The notes beneath the pieces were generated by a model, which was not told where the DNA came from, ran no database searches, and saw only the letters and a list, made by a program, of their open reading frames with translations. 11,877 nt of DNA. Source: Cerioporus squamosus. Taxonomy: Eukaryota > Basidiomycota > Agaricomycetes > Polyporales > Polyporaceae. The stretch lies in the NCBI GenBank assembly GCA_022592435.1, contig JABYQS010000869.1, forward strand, positions 1-11,877. The letters run 5' to 3'. Positions 7,763-11,877 of this stretch are shown piece after piece (position 1 is the stretch's first letter; every line of letters starts with the position of its first letter). Made by a program: the position numbers and the translations under genes.

Positions 7763-9723
7763 ATGGTCGACGGCGTCAAGATCCACTCCTCCCAGGCCAA
7801 GGACGCCCAGGCACAGATCCTCACCGAGGACGCCCTCAAGTTCATCGCTGCCCTCCACAGGACGTTCGAGTCGACGCGTCAGAGTCTGCTCGTCGCTCGC
7901 GAGGCTGCCCAGCAGCGCCTCGATGCCGGCCAGCCTCTTGACTTCCCAGCTGAGACCGCACACATCCGCGCGGACCCCTCTTGGCTCTGCGCTCCTCCAG
8001 CCCCCGGGCTCGAGGACAGGCGTGTCGAGATTACCGGTCCCACTGACCGCAAGATGGTCATCAACGCGCTCAACAGCGGCGCGAAGACGTTCATGGCGGA
8101 CTTCGAAGGTACGTGCATCGTTCTGTTGGAAACCGAGAGGGAAGACTGATGGGTCCCAAGATGCGAACTCCCCCACATTCTCCAACATGCTTAACGGGCA
8201 GGTCAACCTTCGCGACGCCATTCGCCGGCAGATCGACTTCGAGTCTGGCGGGAAGTCGTACAAGCTCGTTGAAAAGCCCGCTGTCTTGATCGTTCGGTGA
8301 GTGGACTTCACGCATATATCCACTACCTACGCTCACGGTACACGCTACAGTCCTCGTGGATGGCATCTCGACGAGCCCCGTGTAACCGTCGACAACGCAC
8401 CAGTCTCTGGCTCGCTCTTTGACTTCGCCCTCTACTTCTTCCACAACGCCCATGAGCTCGTGAAGCGCGGCCTCGGCCCGTACTTCTACCTGCCCAAGAT
8501 GGAGCATTACCTCGAGGCCCGTCTCTGGAACGATGTCTTCAACTTCTCGCAGTCGTACATCGGCATGCCTCACGGAACTATCCGCGCGACGGTTCTCATC
8601 GAGACCCTTCCTGCCGCGTTCCAGATGGAGGAGATCCTCTTCGAGCTCCGTACGCACTCCTCAGGCTTGAACTGTGGTCGGTGAGTACGTTCATAGTGAA
8701 ATCAGGATGGTGCGCTAACTTGCGCCATGTTTGCAGATGGGATTACATCTTCAGCTTCATCAAGCGCCGCCGTGCTGATCGCAGCGCGGTTCTTCCCGAC
8801 CGTAAGGACGTGACGATGGAGGTTGGCTTCATGGATGCCTACGTCCGTCTGTTGATCCAGACTTGCCATAAGTGAGCGAACAGGTTTTGCGAATGTCGAG
8901 GTCCAGTGCTGACAACGTGCGGGTTAGGCGACGCGTGGCGGCGATGGGTGGCATGTCCGCGCAGATCCCAATCAAGAACGACCCCAAGGCGAACGAGGTC
9001 GCTATGGCCAAGGTCCGTGCAGACAAGCTCCGCGAGGTCACCAACGGCCACGACGGCACCTGGATCGCGCACCCGCTCATCAACCAGATTGCTATGGAAA
9101 TCTTCAACAAGCATATGGTCGGCCCCAACCAGGTTAGTACACTGAACCTACATGCTGGATGTCGGGATTGACGATATTGCGCATTGCAGTACCACATCCG
9201 TCGCGAGGACGTCAAGGTCGCTGCTGCCGACCTGCTCAACACGAAGGTGCCCGGGCAGATCACTGTTGAGGGAGTTCGTTCGAACGTCGCGACTGCGCTT
9301 GCGTACAGCGCAGCGTGGCTCAACGGAAACGGCTGCATTCCGCTCAACTGGCTCATGGAGGACGCCGCCACCGCAGAGATCACCCGCGTGCAGCTCTGGC
9401 AGTGGGTGAAGTACGGCTTGCGGACGGCGGACTCGAGCGAGGTGATCACCGCCGAGTGGATTGACCGTCTGGTAACGAAATCGCGCCGACGCGAAGAGCG
9501 CGACCCTCACGCAGGAGAACTCGATATCGTCAGCAAGTACCTGAAGGCGCAGGTACGGAAGGAGTGGCCGAGCGAGTTCCTCACGAGCGATCTCATGGGT
9601 TACTTGGCGGTGCGGGATGGTGCCCGGCGTCGTTGCAGCGGAGTGTGCTGTAATCTGTCGTTCTTGCCATTATCTTCTGTCGTGTACACTCATACTCGCG
9701 GTCCGGACTACATTGTACATTAG
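7763..9723 (+). CDS. MLS1: Malate synthase (glyoxylate cycle)
   Basis: Condenses glyoxylate with acetyl-CoA to malate, allowing growth on acetate, fatty acids or ethanol. Exons: 7763-8108, 8161-8296, 8351-8680, 8737-8871, 8928-9132, 9190-9723, with introns of 52-57 nt; 561 residues as read. Landmarks: RPRGWHLDE with a likely catalytic Arg (161/163), [11 protein letters not shown] (E245), the signature [14 protein letters not shown] (263-276, with D273 a likely Mg ligand), [11 protein letters not shown], and [12 protein letters not shown] with probable catalytic base D442. Two oddities appear in the last exon. Residues about 95 codons into it (9473-9520) read unlike the family, but a plausible sequence appears if three single bases are missing there; the three losses cancel. 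After GYLA (about residue 524) the frame runs on 37 codons to IVH without a peroxisomal SKL-type signal, so the C-terminus is doubtful. T262 replaces the acidic/amide residue usual before the signature His. Confidence 0.96.
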
Positions 9724-9947
9724 CATCATTTGAGTTATCCAGCCGATCTTCCTCGTTATCGTCCGCATTTGGCGGCAATTGCTCGGAGAGTCGTGGCAAG
9801 TTATGGCAACGTGGCCGCAAGATTCTGGAGGACCTCTTCGACAGGAGCTGTTATGAGCGTATTGCTAAGAATACTAGTACATCTGGGCGAGTGAATTCAG
9901 TACGTGATGGATCTCATGTTACTTCCTCAAGTGCACAAGCTTACCAG
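9724..9947. other. Short intergenic region between convergent genes
   Basis: It separates the 3' ends of malate synthase (+) and the uncharacterised minus-strand gene. It should contain both 3' untranslated regions; no gene or clear terminator motif was recognised. Confidence 0.5.
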
Positions 9948-10551
9948 CTAGATAAAATGAATATGTGCTATCGCAACGATGATATTCATCCGCCTGAACT
10001 CCTCGCACACCTTCTCGTGATCGTCCTCTTTCAGCACTCGGCCTTTGTGGTCCGGGATAAACACCTTCTCTTCCAGCGGCTTCACGCGCCGGGCCCACTC
10101 CGGCGGCTCCTCAAACACCTTCGGGCGGCCCTGTACCGTCCCAGTCCAGTATGATCGCAGGAGCGTCCCGCGGGAGGCCGAGCGCGATTCGGTGGTTGAA
10201 CGACGCGCACATCAGCTCCGTGAGGCCCGCGAGGACGGCGACCCTAGCGCAAGGGGTCGCCGTCGTCCGCGGGGTCGGGGATGGAGGAGACGGACCAGTC
10301 GGGGTGGGAGGTGCAGAAGTACTCGAGCTCGTAGAGGCGGTAGAAGGAGGCTGAAATTGTGTCCGTCCGAGGGGTCCGGGCTCGGGAGGTTATGCCGAAA
10401 ATACGGGAGTGCAAGGGAGGCTTTGAGGGGACGCGGGAGTGTCTGAAGGAGCGTGGGTGGCGGTTGATGTACCTGTTCCGAGCTGGTGTAGGGTTTGCGA
10501 TGAGCTCGAAGGGGGAGGGTGGGGGGGGGGGGGGGGGGGCTCAGGAGTCAT
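9948..10551 (-). CDS. Uncharacterised fungal protein, frames broken at three points
   Basis: I do not recognise a named family. The minus strand nevertheless carries protein-like sequence in pieces. Proposed exon 1, 10551-10405, begins M-T-P-E, then a proline run encoded by 19 C, then PFELIANPTPARNRYINRHP. A 54-nt intron (10404-10351, GTATTT...TTTCAG) leads into exon 2, 10350-9948, with FYRLYELEYFCTSHPDWSV, then VAVLAGLTELMCASFNHRIA and IILDWD, then KVFEEPPEWARRVKPLEEKV and EEFRRMNIIVA near the end. Breaks: the C run (10521-10539) is one base off frame; a TAG at 10244-10246 is followed by a frame shift; another shift lies at about 10121-10145. Corrected length would be roughly 180 residues, with no signal peptide or membrane helix seen. 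Either a pseudogene or an intact gene with indel errors; I favour the latter because splice sites and protein-like composition persist throughout. Confidence 0.6.
10521..10539. repeat. 19-base G homopolymer (C run on the minus strand)
   Basis: Nineteen consecutive G on the plus strand, followed on the minus-strand gene by further C-rich codons. It lies within the proposed proline run just after the start codon of the minus-strand gene. Its length puts the ATG one base out of frame with the rest of exon 1; 17 or 20 bases would keep it open. Such tracts are prone both to replication slippage and to sequencing miscounts. Confidence 0.9.
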
Positions 10552-10852
10552 CCTCTCGTATGTCTTAACCTTGACGGTTCATCTGCAAGTACAAACACCG
10601 CCTCGTTACTAAAGAAACGATTCAGACGTCGACCTAATGTTGGACGAAGGTCGGACGAGGGTCGCACGAAGCAGTAACTTTCATGACAGTACGGTAGGCG
10701 CGTGTGCGCAAACCATCTCGCGCCTATTTTCGCACGGACTTGGACACGTACAGTATACACGTGTACCTCACGTCCCTTTGAGCTCTCCTGAACTCTGCCT
10801 GTGCCTCGATGTCCGGCTTAGAAAGCATCCTCCATCGTCGACCGCCAAGCGC
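10552..10852. promoter_or_regulatory. Divergent promoter: uncharacterised gene (-) and phosphoesterase (+)
   Basis: These 301 bp separate the two divergent start codons. A tandem pair of 11-bp units, GGACGAAGGTC and GGACGAGGGTC, lies at 10642-10663, with a weaker third copy following. A 10-bp palindrome TACACGTGTA at 10756-10765 contains CACGTG at 10758-10763, 95 nt before the phosphoesterase ATG and 207 nt from the other start. A C/T-rich leader follows at about 10766-10845. No other gene was recognised. Confidence 0.5.
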
Positions 10853-11737
10853 ATGGGAGCGCCTCTCGTCGTCGCCTCTACTCCATTCCTTGCACGCTGG
10901 GCGTACGCCGTCCGAGTCGGCCACGGTACTCCCGCCCTGCTCCCTTCCCAACCTAACTCCATCCGCGTAGTCTGCATCTCCGACACCCACAACACACATC
11001 GCGCCCAACCCGCTCTTCCCAGCGACATATTGATACACGCCGGGGACCTCACTCAGTCCGGCACCGTCGAAGAACTCGACGACGTTCTTGCCTGGCTTGC
11101 CTCACAGCCGCATCCCCACAAGCTGCTCATCGCCGGAAACCACGATGTCGCTTTTGCGTCGCCAGATATCTGTGTACGCATCCCACAGGGCCTGACGTAT
11201 CTCAAGGATTCGGCCGCAGAGGTTTCCGTACGCGGGCGGACGCTGCGCGTGTACGGCAGCCCGCACACCCCCAAGCAGGGCTCGTGGCCGTTCCAGTACC
11301 CGCGCATTCGCCCGGCGTCGTACTCGCCTTCGTCCGAGAGCAGGTGAACGAGGTATGGTCAAGCATCCCGCCTGCCACCGACATCCTCGTCACGCATGGA
11401 CCGCCCTTCGGACACCTCGACGTCAACGGCGTTTGGCTGCTACGCGCTCCTTCAGGCCGTCTGGCGCGTCCGGCCGCGGCTGCACGTCTTTGGACATATT
11501 CATGGTGGCCGGGGGGTGAAATACGTGCACTGGGACCCGGCGCAGAAGTTGTATGAGGAGATCTGCGCCGGACGAGCAGGGTGGTGCGGCCTGGTGCGAT
11601 TGCTGTGGTATAGGCTGGTGACATGGATTTGGAGAACTGCTCGCTCTCATGGTACCATTTTGGTCAATGCTGCCGCCGTAGGAGGACGAGGGATTCGAGA
11701 CGATGAGAGGAAGGGTGCGATTGTAGTACAGATCTGA
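10853..11737 (+). CDS. Calcineurin-like metallophosphoesterase, 239FB/MPPED type (two compensating frame breaks)
   Basis: Predicted two-metal phosphohydrolase; the substrate is unknown, though relatives act on phosphodiesters. Intronless, about 294 residues if the two breaks are allowed for. Metal-binding motifs occur in order: D44-x-H46 in CISDTHNTH, G64-D65 in IHAGDLT, G95-N96-H97-D98 in IAGNHDVAF, H182 in LVTHGPP, and H215-x-H217 in VFGHIHGG. GSPHTPKQGSWPFQYPR and the ending TILVNAAAVGG...GAIVVQI are typical of the 239FB-like family. The frame drops one base (or gains two) at about 11300-11306, so that an early TGA at 11345-11347 would cut the protein before H182. It returns at the T run 11432-11434, which looks one base too long. 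The shifts cancel. The start at 10853 is chosen by position after the leader; the same frame is open further upstream to 10637. No membrane segment seen. Confidence 0.88.
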
Positions 11738-11877
11738 GAGCAGCAGAATCGTCGCGAAGCATCGGGATATCAGTTTCTGTGAGGCATGACGCAGTAAAGT
11801 TTGAAAAGATGCAACTCATATTTCGGGGACCAGACAGAAGAATACTGAAGGGAGCAGAAGTCGCTCAAGTGATGTGA

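Noticed and set aside
7514..8323. 269-codon minus-strand open frame opposite malate synthase
   Set aside because: It is the antisense shadow of GC-rich malate synthase exons and carries no domain.
9610..9637. 28-nt GTGCGG...TTGCAG intron near the malate synthase end
   Set aside because: It would give a short C-terminus ending ARSVL, but 28 nt is well under the 52-nt minimum seen here and the end is not a clear peroxisomal signal.
10637..10852. N-terminal extension of the phosphoesterase from an upstream ATG
   Set aside because: It covers the CACGTG palindrome, tandem repeat and C/T-rich leader, and encodes sequence without family character.

Overview
The window looks like nuclear DNA from a basidiomycete fungus, probably an Agaricomycete. 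The reasons are short GT-AG introns (mostly 52-68 nt), GC-rich exons with C/G-ending codons, dense genes on both strands, pyrimidine-rich 5' leaders, and protein sequences that read like those of mushroom-forming fungi. No sequence database was searched.

Layout, left to right: 1-1075, no recognisable gene; 1254-2824 (+), mitochondrial cytochrome c peroxidase, seven exons; 2825-4005, intergenic between two convergent genes; 4006-4676 (-), secretory-pathway FKBP-type prolyl isomerase (FKBP2/FKBP13 type), five exons; 4677-4956, shared divergent promoter; 4957-5320 (+), ribosomal protein eL39, four exons; 6003-7314 (+), GET1, the ER receptor subunit for tail-anchored proteins, four exons; 7763-9723 (+), malate synthase of the glyoxylate cycle, six exons; 9948-10551 (-), an uncharacterised two-exon gene with broken frames; 10853-11737 (+), an intronless calcineurin-like metallophosphoesterase of the 239FB/MPPED type with two frame breaks.

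The genes are housekeeping functions and do not form one pathway. Three adjacent ones touch protein biogenesis at the ribosome and ER (FKBP2, eL39, GET1). I see no CRISPR array, transposon, rRNA, tRNA or defence-type cassette, and no convincing undescribed system.

Two patterns deserve attention. First, the palindrome CACGTG occurs exactly six times, always in 5' flanks and never in a coding exon or intron, and five copies lie 95-148 nt before a plus-strand start codon. Second, four genes carry one- or two-base frame breaks inside otherwise well-kept coding sequence. Malate synthase appears to carry three that cancel. This looks more like indel errors in an unpolished assembly than decayed genes, so the broken models should be read as probably intact genes until the reads are checked.
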